From contig JAFEUB010000908.1 in the NCBI GenBank assembly GCA_024529925.1, positions 1,426,001 to 1,490,000 of the forward strand: a stretch of 64,000 nt of DNA. Direction: 5' to 3'. The position numbers and the translations under genes are program-made. Under the pieces are notes generated by a model. That model saw only the letters and a list, made by a program, of their open reading frames with translations. It made no database searches and was not told the origin of the DNA. This stretch comes from Ophthalmolycus amberensis. Lineage: Eukaryota > Chordata > Actinopteri > Perciformes > Zoarcidae. Each line of letters starts with the position of its first letter. Within the stretch, counting starts at the first letter, position 1. This document shows, piece by piece, positions 14,779 to 25,756 of this stretch.

Positions 14779-15306
14779 CTTTAGGGTTGTATCACTAAGT
14801 GTGTCTACATGTGTACAGCTATCTCTGAGCATGTCCGTGTGCATTTGAATCTGTGGGCATACATTTAGCTTGTGTGTGCGTGTATGCAGACAAGTGGCCT
14901 GTCTACATTGATTAGATAGGAGGTGAGCGCTGCAGTAGGCGGACATACTGGCTGACCAGCCCACAGATGCAGAGGCAGGGGGGGAAGCAGAAGTGGTGTT
15001 TTTCCGCTGGCTTTGTAGTTTAGCCCTGAGAGGCTCACAGAGGTGATAACCAGCCTGTCTCTAGGTCACCCAGATAACACGCCTGTACACACAGCATTCT
15101 TCTTCTTGGGAGAACATACACACAAGTGTAGGTGAGTATCTGTAAGTGCAGAATACATGCACACATATCTACACCCAAGTATAAAGACTCACAACACAAC
15201 CACATTTCTCAAAATGACCTGTCTCAGATGACACGGTTAGTGGACCTCAGGGGAATTAACCCAAGTTTCAGAGTGACAGGATGGACAGAAGGTGACTAAA
15301 AAGACG

Positions 15307-15486
15307 GTGAATGGACTTACATTTATATAGCACCTATAAGGCAATGCCTTCGGGAGCAATTTTTGAGGTTTGATATCTTGAGCAACGACACTTCGACATG
15401 CGGACTGGAAGAGCCGGGGATCGAGCAGCCGATCTCACGAAACCGATTAGTGGACGACCTGCTTTACCTCCTGAGCCACAGCCACT
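15307..15486 (-). mobile_element. tRNA-derived SINE, internally deleted
   Basis: Read on the minus strand, the head has a good A-box (TGGCTCAGGAGG), then GGTCGTCCACTAATCGG and a degraded B-box followed by CGATCCCCGGCTCTTCCAG. This is the tRNA-like head of a widespread teleost SINE. The 3' end, ctatataaatg...agtccatt, matches the usual tail of that family. The central body is mostly missing: sequence jumps from the CTCAAGATATC...CCCGAAGGCATTGCC part straight to the tail. RNA polymerase III activity is unlikely because the B-box is mutated. Confidence 0.75.
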
Positions 15487-17619
15487 CAGAAATAATATGA
15501 CTCTCATGACATAATCAGAATATGTTCACACTACAACAAGATCCCAAAATGGGTTTCCTTGGCTTGAAATACGTCAGTCAACACTTAAGACAAATGCACA
15601 TGGAGAAAAAACATTAACACCATTTCAAAATCAAGACAAATGTTTACAGAGCGATTGGTTTGGTGGGAAAACAAACCCACTTAGTCGCACACTGAGGAAA
15701 AGAACATTAAACTGCACTTTATAATTTTGTTGGTCCGTTGCTTCGACTCCGTACCAGACCATTTTAAGAGCTGAAAAGTCAGCTGACACTCAGGTCAAAG
15801 GTCACTGGGTGCTGCCCAGAGCAGTGACAGGCCAGCAATGGTCAGAGGATGTTAGTGGATAAACAAGAGAAGCAGGAAAAGAGGGTTGAGGATTAGGAAC
15901 CATAGCATCAGTGAGGGATCAACGCAGGCTATCTCATTACTCCCAGGCACAATAAGCACAACAACTCTCCAAGCACTTTATAATTGCTGCTTCCTAGGCT
16001 ACAAATAAGCTGTGTTTATTACCACTTTCTACTCCTTGGTGTTTTCACTGAAAAAAAAAAACATTTTTAATTGCCACATTTCTCATATACAAGCACATCG
16101 GTTTAATGGCGGTTTGTCTCCTGTCCTGGAGATGGCTGATTAATAAAGTTTTTATCTGTCAAGATGTCAACATGGAGCATGAGGGAGGATCCAAGGTCAG
16201 TGCTGCATACTGAAAACCTGGCTGATCGTAGAATCTACAGTCACTTATTTTACATTATATAAAAAAGAGAAATAAACACTGTAATTTGAGGTTGAGTAGG
16301 ACTCAAGGACTTTCAAGGGTGATTTTTATTTATTTAATTTTCTAATCATCTCTTTGGCAATTATGTGCTTTCCAAATACATTCTCACAGATTCCATGTTT
16401 GTTCTTTTTTTATTTCACAACAGTCACATCAAAAGTGGATTAAATTATAACTTACTTGTGCGGGACTACTGCCACAACATATCGAAAATGTTTAACTAAA
16501 GACGACTGATGGGTTTAAACTCAAGGAAGAAAAATCAAAACCCTTTGATCTCACACAAACTTAGAGTGTGCGCACAGTGACATAGTGACATATTAAATTG
16601 ACTGGCTTTTGCAGATGTTGGATCTCAGTATGGGTTCTTCAATCTAGTAGTTGGGCATACAGTGTGTATGTGTTAATTATCAACTAAACGTTATGAAATG
16701 ACCTCATGAACCCATAACAATAACAGTCTCCATTTAAAAAGACATGTATAAAAAGTCCAACAGAGCACAGTAAAAGATCAGTAATATAACAAAAAGATCT
16801 AACTCTCACCTAATTACAGTTAATACACACTTCTAGGAGTCACAATCTAATCTAATTAAAAGTGAGGAGCAACAAAATTCAGTTTGACCCTCAATAAAAT
16901 GACCAAGTCTGTCTTTCGAGTCATTTACAAATTGTTCACCACTGTAGGAAAATTAAGACAAGATGGCACATGAACTCTAGTGGACCTGATTGAAAGGCAA
17001 ACAAAAGCAAACCAAAAATGCAACATGTCTCAACAGCTTTAACTGAATAAGTGGAAATAGTTGCAGTAAATTTATTTATGTTGACAAAACTAAACATGTT
17101 GATAAATATGACTGCAAAGAAAAATACATCCATCAGTATTTGTGGGTTTGACTTCCTTCCTCGTCATTTACGGTAATTTACACATTCACATTCACGTTCT
17201 TAGTCTTGAATAGAAATGCGGTGGAGCACTGACTTAGCTTTTCTTTTTTTTTGGCAGTGTGAACTTATTATGGTTACACTGTCATATGATTACTCAATAG
17301 ATCAACCTCTCCCTACTCTAATCTACTTTGTTCCATTCATTCACCTAGTGGCAGCAGTTGTGAGGAATGCTACATTTACTGACAAACATTTACAATATCT
17401 AGACTGAAATAGGATTATTTATTTCAGAAGTAATGCATACAACAGTTCATGGAAATGAAATGTTGGTCCGGCAATGACATTATGCTAATACGGTGTGGGG
17501 TTTTCCTCTATGGCTTGGTTCTTCTCATCTTCTCACAGACAAGGCCACATCCAATAATGATGATAAGTATCATCACAGGGGTGTTGCTACATGGAAAGCA
17601 TCGCTGTAACACTTAGGTT

Positions 17620-17775
17620 GTGTGGCTACTTTGACCTTGTTAATGAGGGCACGGTGATTCTGGGAGACTATGGGATGAAGGTGATTGCTAAGAGTTACAT
17701 TACTAGCAGTGGTTAGGATTTGCCGTGCCCCACTGGGGCTTATTGGATTAATTCCACAACGGGGAACACACCTAA
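17620..17775. promoter_or_regulatory. Candidate conserved non-coding element
   Basis: Repeat-free, balanced composition, with ggattaattcc near 17745 and a gggcacggtgattctggg block near 17647. Texture-based only. Confidence 0.2.
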
Positions 17776-20700
17776 GACTGGTCTACAGCTACAAGAAGAA
17801 TCCAGCATGATATTAAGGTATTTCCCGCTTTTTTTCTGGTTGCCACTATAGAATCCCAAATAGACACTGAAAATCGAGAAAACACCGGCCACCGTTTTCT
17901 TCCCCATCTCTACACTTTATCCTGTCGCCGTCAAATGTGGTATATGCTTGTGTGTTCGTTTTTCTAAGTGGTTTGCCACATGTCGAGGTCAGGGGTAAAG
18001 GCTGTGCGGATTAGAGCCTATATCGAGTCAATGAGAAGAGGCCATATGGGCAAATGAGATCCATGTCCATGAAGCACTAATCTGGTGATGTCCTCCGAAT
18101 GACCAGGGATGGACACTACCCCTCGCAGCTCAGAGGTTTGGGGATTTGAAAGCAGCCTGTGACCTGCTCTACTGTACCCTGTACGTTAGCTCCGTCATCT
18201 GACCCTGCATACTCAAGAGAGGAAAGAGCCTGGCTTTAAACATAAAAACGATTAAAAACACTCGTAAACAGAGTGCAACTGTATTGGTCTCATTCATCCA
18301 AAATGTACATTATTCATAGTGGGTAAAATGGAGAGATGGTCACAATGTTAAGCATATGTACAAATATGCGTAAATATGAGTAAAATGTGTTTCTTAAACT
18401 TTTCAACGATTCTCCCTGTCGTCTTAACTTTACTATTTGTATGTCCTTAAGTCACACACAGGATCCAAGTCAAAGCATAAACAATACAATGACTTGGATA
18501 CTGTATGCTGTAGATACAGATGTGTTTAAAGGGAAATCAATTTTGTAGAAATAAATATATACAGTTATTAGCCGACTGCTGGATAATATGCTATGTATTT
18601 GCCCCACAGCAAGTACAAGTAAAAAAAGATGCATAAATAAAGCAGTAGGAGGTATAGCAAGAGAAGAAAAAAATTAAAGTGGCGATAAAACAAGAAGGAG
18701 GGGGTATTTATTAACGATACCGTCCCAGTGATTGGCTGCGAGGCGGGTAGCAGAAGGACAAATGGACAAATCTGAGGAGCTAATAAGAGTGAATACAGAA
18801 CGGCCCTCATGGGCAAATCTGGCACTAAGATGATAATGAGATTATAAAACCCCACTATATTGCAGCAAATTGTATAAGTGTTTCATTGAACCTTGTTGAA
18901 CTTTCATTTATGCATGCCAGGCTTTTTCCCGTTTTGTATTTCCCCTTTCTTCTCTTCCTCGGGATGATGGGACGAGTAGGAGAAAGGAGTACAGGATAAA
19001 ATGCCTCCTGGATAGAGTTTATCTAGTGCAGGGGTGAACTGAAGACCACAGACCGGGATTTCCAGACACGCTTCTAGTTAGCATAATCACAATAGCCTAA
19101 ACTGTAAAGCAATAGTGCTCTGCATGTGAGATGTGATTACAAAATCACACTTCACATCTTGTCAGCATCCTTCATGCATACCCCGCATAAACCTATTTAT
19201 TCATAGTATATCTATGCCCAGTAGTTAATATACTTTAAAGATGAATAATACACTACTGGGGTTGATTCTAATTGTTTTCTTGTCACAAGATATTAATTTT
19301 CTGTTTAAAATAAGATGCACTGGTCTCAGATTTGTTCAATCTGTGTATACCACCACATACTGCAAATAAAAATAATAATACATAAAAAATACTATACAAC
19401 AATTTTTCGAACTGCAGCTGTTAATATAAATGCAATATTTAAATTGTTAACTAAAGCAATATCCTCACATAGATCAAAAGACTTGTAAAGATAAGCTAAT
19501 GCAAGAGTCATCATTTCATGAACCTCACATCACTGCTGAAGAATTATATAGTGTTTAACTTTGACAAGCTCGTACAATTATTAGCTTGATGTATTGATCT
19601 CCGTCATTTCCTCTCGTTTGTCAGTTAAGACAAACAAATGGCAAAACCCTTGTCTTGGACCTGTAACAAGGGCTTGTCTATTGACTATGTCGGCATATCT
19701 TTGATTCTGATCTGGGTGAAGATTCATGTCGGACCAAAAGCAAAGAGCTGGAATCGATCAATAAACACGGACAGTCCTTGAGAATTGAATCAAAGAATTG
19801 AATCAAAGTGGTCAAGTCTTTGATTCAAAGGAAATGTCCCTGAGAGACGGCAACCTACATGACAGAACAGATTGCCCTGTCACCATGTAACAATACTGTG
19901 ACCTGTGAATGGACTGGGGGCAGTGTTGTGTCCAAGACACAAAGTGAGGATTTGGGGGAGGAATCTATCAAGGTTGGTTCAGATGTTGATGTTCAAATGT
20001 GCAGAGGAAACTTAATATTTCTGTCATGGCTTGAGCCATTTCATATAACCACCTGATCAAAAATGAATGCACACTTGAGGCCAAAGTGAAATGTATATGA
20101 TATTGTAATCCATATTCTCTTCAAGAAGATGTTTGCATCTCAAGCTTCATCTCCGATGTCATTCTTCATTTATGCTGTACTGTGTATAAATGTGTTTCCA
20201 CATGAATAAAGAATCACATTCACACATCTTTAATCAGAGCTGTGATCAATTTTGCGAAGGAATCCTTAAGTTGACAGATTGTGCCTTTCTCCCAGCTGTC
20301 ATGACCAAAAACTACTTCTACATCTGCAACCTTTCAATGACTCCAATTCAGATGTCAAAAAAATCCATACAAATAAAAAGTAAAGTAAAAGACAAAGAAA
20401 GCTCAGAGGGAAGATATTCTGTGTAGTTAACTCTCTCTGTTGCTCATATCTTGTTTATCTTATATACCAGACTCTTGATAATGAGCCAAGGTACCACTCC
20501 AGCCAAGGCAGCTGAGAGTTAAATACATTAAAATCTGTTCCACTTCACAGGTGCTTCACCATATGACAGATCCTATATATTTGCCAATTTATGTTCCCCA
20601 GCATTCGGTATCCTGGCACTCATGTCAAGAAGTGGACCACCAGAAGATGGCAACAACATTCAGACATCACAAACCACATTTTGGCTTGGTTTGGTTTTTA

Positions 20701-21776
20701 CAAAAGTGGATGTTTTAACACTCCCCCTACCCCCTCTTATTCCCTTGCTATTGCTGACTATCTTTCCATGGCTGCACCATTCCAGTAAAGGAAAATATAT
20801 GAGATGTGTCATGCCTCGCTTACTCATTTCCCCAAAATTCAGCCAAACACATTTGGTAACTTTGGATAGTTGGAATATCCAGTAGAATTACATTTTTGAA
20901 TGCTTTGGATTGTACACGCAGGTTGGGATGTTGTATGGGCCTGCTTGTGGATGCCAAGTTAAGGTTTGACAGCCATTTATACAGAAGCTATCATGTGGAA
21001 TTAGCTGGTTCGTGCTTATTGGCTCAACAACTACATGCAAATTTCAGAAGTTCTCTGCCTGTGCTCATGGAACTCTAGTTATGATGCATAACCTTCATTT
21101 TTACTTAAACTTAACTGAAAAATCGAAACACAGTTATCCAGGACCAAACAAGCTACCTATTCCTCAGCATACCATAAATGTTCCACGTCAAATGCCAAAT
21201 TGTCTTTAAATAAAAACACCAGCTGTGCATGACTCAAAACTATTTCTGATTTGTCTTATTTATCAGTATAATCAGTGTTCTAAGAACAGGATAGTAATCC
21301 TGACATTTTCTTCCTGCAAAAACATCAGACGATAAGGCTTTTCAATGATAAACGTATTTGTTAGCCTGTCAAAACAGGTTTAATTCCTTGAAAAAAAGTT
21401 TACAGATTATGATCCACAGCCGAAGAGATTTTCCCGCTCTATTACGACGTAAATCTTTTCCGGTGATTCTAAAACTGCGTCTTTTCTGGTGTCAAATCAG
21501 GGTATCCATAGAATAGAATAAAAAATAGAAAACATCTGGCGGAGAACTCTAATGAACTCTAATAAAACTCTAATGAAGATTGTGTTTCCTAGGTAACATT
21601 ATGGCATAAAGGTTCTGCACCCAACCTGGCCCTTCAGAGTCTCCAAAAAGTTCACACAAGATGGAAAAAAGAGAATACATCAAAAAGATCCCTGCACAGC
21701 TTCGATATAGCCTCCACACCAACCATTCATCGCTGGCACAACTTTTGTTCTCTTTTTCAACTCAGTACCCTCACTA

Positions 21777-22808
21777 ATGCTGCGTTCACACCGGTCGCGT
21801 TTATTTTTTGACGCGCGTCGAGATTACATACAAAGTCTATGCACAGACGCGATGAGACTGGCGCGCCGCGATTTTGCGATGGCGCGGCGCGTTGGACGCG
21901 TTATTGCGGCGCGGTGGACGCCGCAAAATCGCCAACGCGCGAGTTGAAATTTTTCAACTTCTGCGAAATAATCGCGTGACGCTGTGGCGCGATAGCCTAT
22001 CAGCGTTGAGTTGCTCCCCGTCATCACTGACTTCCTGCCGTTGTTGAATCAGGAAATAAATCCTGTAGCCAGTCTGTGTTCACCCAGAGCTCTACGATAC
22101 CTCATATCAATAGAGACCGGACCAAACTATGTGTATGTATGTGTGTGTGTAAACCATATGGTACAAACAATGAATAGACGCTGCCGTATTTACGTCTACA
22201 TGACGTTATTGAGTGCTGGTGGAGCTGCTACGATGTTAGCATAGCCTAGCACCGATCCATCAGAGCTCCATTGAGAAGACAAGTAGCCTACAAATCGGTA
22301 TCATTACGTAGTTATTTCGGAGTCCCTTTTTGTCGGAGAAGACAAGTACAAATCGGCATCATTACGTAGTTATTTCGGAGTCCCTTTTTGTCGGTTTATT
22401 GCCGTTGAATCACAGCCAAATCAGTTTATTTTGTGTTCCTACAGCTGTAGTAAACAGCGACCTGTGGCTTGCTAGACAGTGAATACAGCTCGATACAATC
22501 CACGGAGCTCCTCTGAACAATATTATGAACCAGACATGACGGCGTTTGGCATTCCGACGTTTGAGGGACTTCCACAACACGTACAAAGCAGCAATTGTCC
22601 TGATTCCTTTCATGGTTGATAGCGGAAAGAAATGACGGCCAGGTGAACGGCTTCCAGGCTTCCAGGACGATAAACCACGGCCCCCTCTCCGGCACGGAGC
22701 GATTTTGCGGCGTTTGGTGTGAACACGACCGGCGGACCGTTTTGCGGTGCGTTGGACGCGATTTTGCAGTGCGTCAAAAAATCAACGCGACCGGTGTGAA
22801 CGCAGCAT
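21777..22808. mobile_element. CpG-rich non-autonomous inverted-repeat DNA transposon (element 1)
   Basis: The ends are near-perfect inverted repeats of at least 40 bp: ATGCTGCGTTCACACCGG on the left, with its complement ending ...CGCAGCAT on the right. Both ends are flanked by TA (21775-21776 and 22809-22810). The terminal 200 bp are packed with CpG (gcgcgcc, ggcgcggcgcg), unusual for methylated vertebrate DNA. The interior holds a 60-bp tandem duplication (22273-22393). On the minus strand it holds a short frame (about 22613-22470) rich in Arg/Lys (KRRNAKRRHVW) that recalls the basic N-terminus of PIF/Harbinger-type nucleases. There is no transposase core. The superfamily is uncertain: the TA flank fits Tc1/mariner, while TAA/TTA flanks could be a mutated Harbinger TWA. 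Confidence 0.8.
22273..22393. repeat. Tandem duplication of about 60 bp inside element 1
   Basis: Two adjacent copies, 22273-22335 and 22336-22393, share gagaagacaagta, then aaatcgg, then atcattacgtagttatttcg and gagtccctttttgtcg. The second copy lacks five bases (gccta) and has one substitution. Confidence 0.95.
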
Positions 22809-22810
22809 TA

Positions 22811-23960
22811 GGCCATATCCACACTACTCCGGTTCCATTTGAAAACGCATATGTTTTGCTACGTTTATACTGAGCGTCCACACTACGCCGGCGTTTTCGA
22901 GCACCGAAAACGGAGGAGTTTGAAAAGGCTCCCGAGGACGGATAAGTTTGAAAACTCCGGGTTGCGTTTTCGTGTGGATGGTCGAAAACGGATACATTTA
23001 GAAACGATGACGCCCACACCTGCGGTCGCTATTTGATTGGTTTCTTAGCAGTCATGACGTGTCCTTCCCTGATTCGTCACACTCCTATCACGTGACCCTT
23101 ACCCGGAAGCTCACAAACAACAACATTGATTACCGATCGACTACCAGGTTAATTTAACATGGACAACTGATTACAGGTGTTGCTGACCATGTTGTCTTTA
23201 GCAGCTGTTGTCCAGTTAAAGTCTGCATTTTATAATTCTACTACTGCCGACATGTGGAGGAAGCAGCTGTTATTGGAGCGATCAGCGAGCGGCGTGACCA
23301 GCGGCGTTATCAGCCCTACGGAGCGGATGTCTGAAGTCACGGTTAGCGGCTTTAGGGAGGGTGATGGACACAAAACGGAGAACTTTCCTTTTCTTATTAA
23401 TACTTATTTTGGAACAAAAGCAGTAAATGCTATTCAGTAGAACAGATAGTTAAGCCACCAGCAGAACTACGAGTGAGAACAGACACAATGAAACCGAGGA
23501 AACGAGTGAGAGACGTGTGTTGACCACATTTATGGACCCATAATCTAGTAAACCTTTACGTGTAAGTGTTGATTTTAAAGTAAATTTGATATGTGAGAGA
23601 GATAGAGCAAGACCTGCAGCGTTGTAACTAAGTCTGAAAAATAAAACTTTGAAAACTTTCCACTAACTGTGTCTGTTTGAGTTTCATAGAGGAAGATTTT
23701 AGAGAAGATCTTAAGTATCAAACACGACCTTTCATTATTAAAGACTACTTTATTACTCTGTTGTATTTTTTTAAACTACGCAACCAATCTACTTCCTGTT
23801 TACACCGACAACCACGCGCATGCCCAGTGTACGTGAAGAGTCACGTGATATTCGTTTTCAGGCGTTTTAGTCTGGACGGAGATCAACTTGAAAACGATGC
23901 TGAAACGGCGTGTGGACGGAGATCGTTTTTGTTTAAAAACTGAGTAGTATGGATGTAGCC
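22811..23960. mobile_element. Non-autonomous inverted-repeat DNA transposon (element 2)
   Basis: Left end GGCCATATCCACACTACTCC; the complement of the right end reads GGCTACATCCATACTACTC. TA flanks both sides (22809-22810 and 23961-23962). Sub-terminal copies of a GTCCACAC...CGTTTTC motif recur inside both arms (near 22876 and 22970 on the left, near 23873 and 23912 on the right). The interior includes CACGTGAC motifs in both halves (near 23090 and 23843). It also has a short plus-strand frame from 23207 (MLSLAAVVQLKSAFYNS...) that may be a remnant of a first coding exon. No transposase domain is visible. It begins exactly at the TA that ends element 1. Confidence 0.78.
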
Positions 23961-24776
23961 TAAGACCCTATCACGGTTGCCTCTAGTTTGAGGTTGGTAA
24001 ACTGGTGCAATTGGCCAATCACCACCAGGGAAGTCTGAGATTTAATCAGGCACTAAAGAAAAATAAATTGTCAGAGATTGTCATTGTTTGACGGCTGGGT
24101 ATCAAAAGGAAATATTACATAGATGACAACAATACAATGATTGCATCACTGCTGAACTAAAATAAATCCATTAGAAATTGGTATTCTGATCATATGGTTG
24201 TAGTTTATGATATCAAAGTATAATCACAAATCAAACCAAATTGTTATTCTTATTAGTTCTTGTTCTCAGCATTTTCCACATCCTTATGATGTGATCTGTC
24301 ACAAATGTGACCCAGACAATAGCCTGACCCAACCTCAGTGAATCCAGGTCAAGGGTTAGGGTCCAGTTCACCAGAGTTTACTTGTCTATTTCCTGCAAAA
24401 CTAGCGCAACGTGTGCCGGTCAAGCTAACAAAACATTGAAACACATAAGTGAAAACACAGGCAAAAACACATACACATCTGCATGTGATCTTCTATCGAG
24501 GCAGCGGACTTCCAATTTACCAAGCTGGAAAAACAGTGGTTGGAGGAGGTGAGGTTAATTTGAGTGGGCCTGAGTTTCCTCTCAAAGTGTTAAGTCACAC
24601 AAACATCAATCAGATGATGTGTGTGGTGTGGTTGGTTGTGTGTGTGTGTGGTGAAGGTGCAGACAGCTAGAGGTGTTCCACAGTCAGCAATGCGTGGATC
24701 AGGGGGGGTGAAGGTTACAGGCAAGTCAATTCTATAGCAGGACATGGCATATTCATAATAAGAGCCTGACAATTTG

Positions 24777-24808
24777 TGTGTGTATGTGTGTGTGTATGTG
24801 TGTGTGTG
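24777..24808. repeat. (GT)n microsatellite with GTAT interruptions
   Basis: gtgtgtgtat repeated, then a pure GT run. Confidence 0.92.
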
Positions 24809-25164
24809 CTCCGTATCAGCTTTTATTCCCAGGCACTCTTTCGTGTCTCCGTGGTATCTTGGCACATTAATAACACTGCGCCACAGAGGTATGAGCCTTA
24901 GGTAAAGAAGAAAGGCAGTGACCTCCCATTTCATTGCACAGGAATTATTTCTCATGTCTTTGACAATGTTGCATCACTTTTACAGCCAACTCCCCGCTAT
25001 TTTCATTCAAGATGAAACAAAACAACTGAGAAATCCTTTCAACACAATCCTCACTTTTTTAATTATGGAAAACCTAATAGAAAAGGAAGAAAGGTGGGCA
25101 CATCAAAAAATGACATAGAGTAGCGTATTTATATTGCGAAAGAAAATGAAAGTGAGTCTCTTCC

Positions 25165-25360
25165 TGCAGTCCATTAGGGTTAATTACAGCCTTGTGTTGG
25201 GATGCTTGTAGCAGAGCAGGGTTGGTAATTAAAGAACAGGTAAGACATTAACTTACTTTTGTTAGCCATTAATCAGTGTTTACCTTCAGAGAGGTCTCCC
25301 TTTGTAATTAATAATCAGCTTGGACAATGAGTAATCACCCAAGAGGAAGTTGTGTGTACA
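25165..25360. promoter_or_regulatory. Candidate homeobox-type enhancer (TAATTA cluster)
   Basis: Three TAATTA cores at 25181-25186, 25226-25231 and 25305-25310, plus several ATTAA/TTAAT variants within 200 bp of otherwise complex sequence. Confidence 0.3.
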
Positions 25361-25714
25361 TGTGTCTGTGTGCTTAAGTATGTGTGTGTTATCAACAAAG
25401 GCAGTTTTCCCACCTTTGAAATAGCATCTTTACTGATCAAACAACTGATCATCCATCTCACAAGAAAAAAGTCAATAAACTAAGCAGCAAAAACAAAGGA
25501 GCCATTACCAGAAAAAATGACTGTACGACTGGGATTGGCCTGTGTTTTTGTCCATCTTTTTCTCCTCACCCTCATTCTCTCTCATCTTGTATTCATCCTT
25601 GTCCTGGCATCTAAACGGCATTGTAGGTTTGGAATGATTACATCTTGGGAAGGCCCCCCCACTTAAACAGCGCCCCACTCACAGACTTATTTCTCTCTCG
25701 TCCTTGTAGTTACT

Positions 25715-25715
<1 letters not shown>

Positions 25716-25755
<40 letters not shown>
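25716..25755. repeat. (CA)n microsatellite
   Basis: 40 bp of CA, followed by shorter CA-rich sequence. Confidence 0.97.

Positions 25756-25756
<1 letters not shown>

Noticed and set aside
15420..15486. Possible genuine tRNA gene
   Set aside because: The A-box is good, but the B-box is broken, the cloverleaf does not close and the 3' sequence is SINE-type, so it is a SINE head.
22555..22575. LWKSL reading that also resembles the terminal exon
   Set aside because: It lies inside transposon element 1 and is followed by KRRNAKRR, not by the expected C-terminus.
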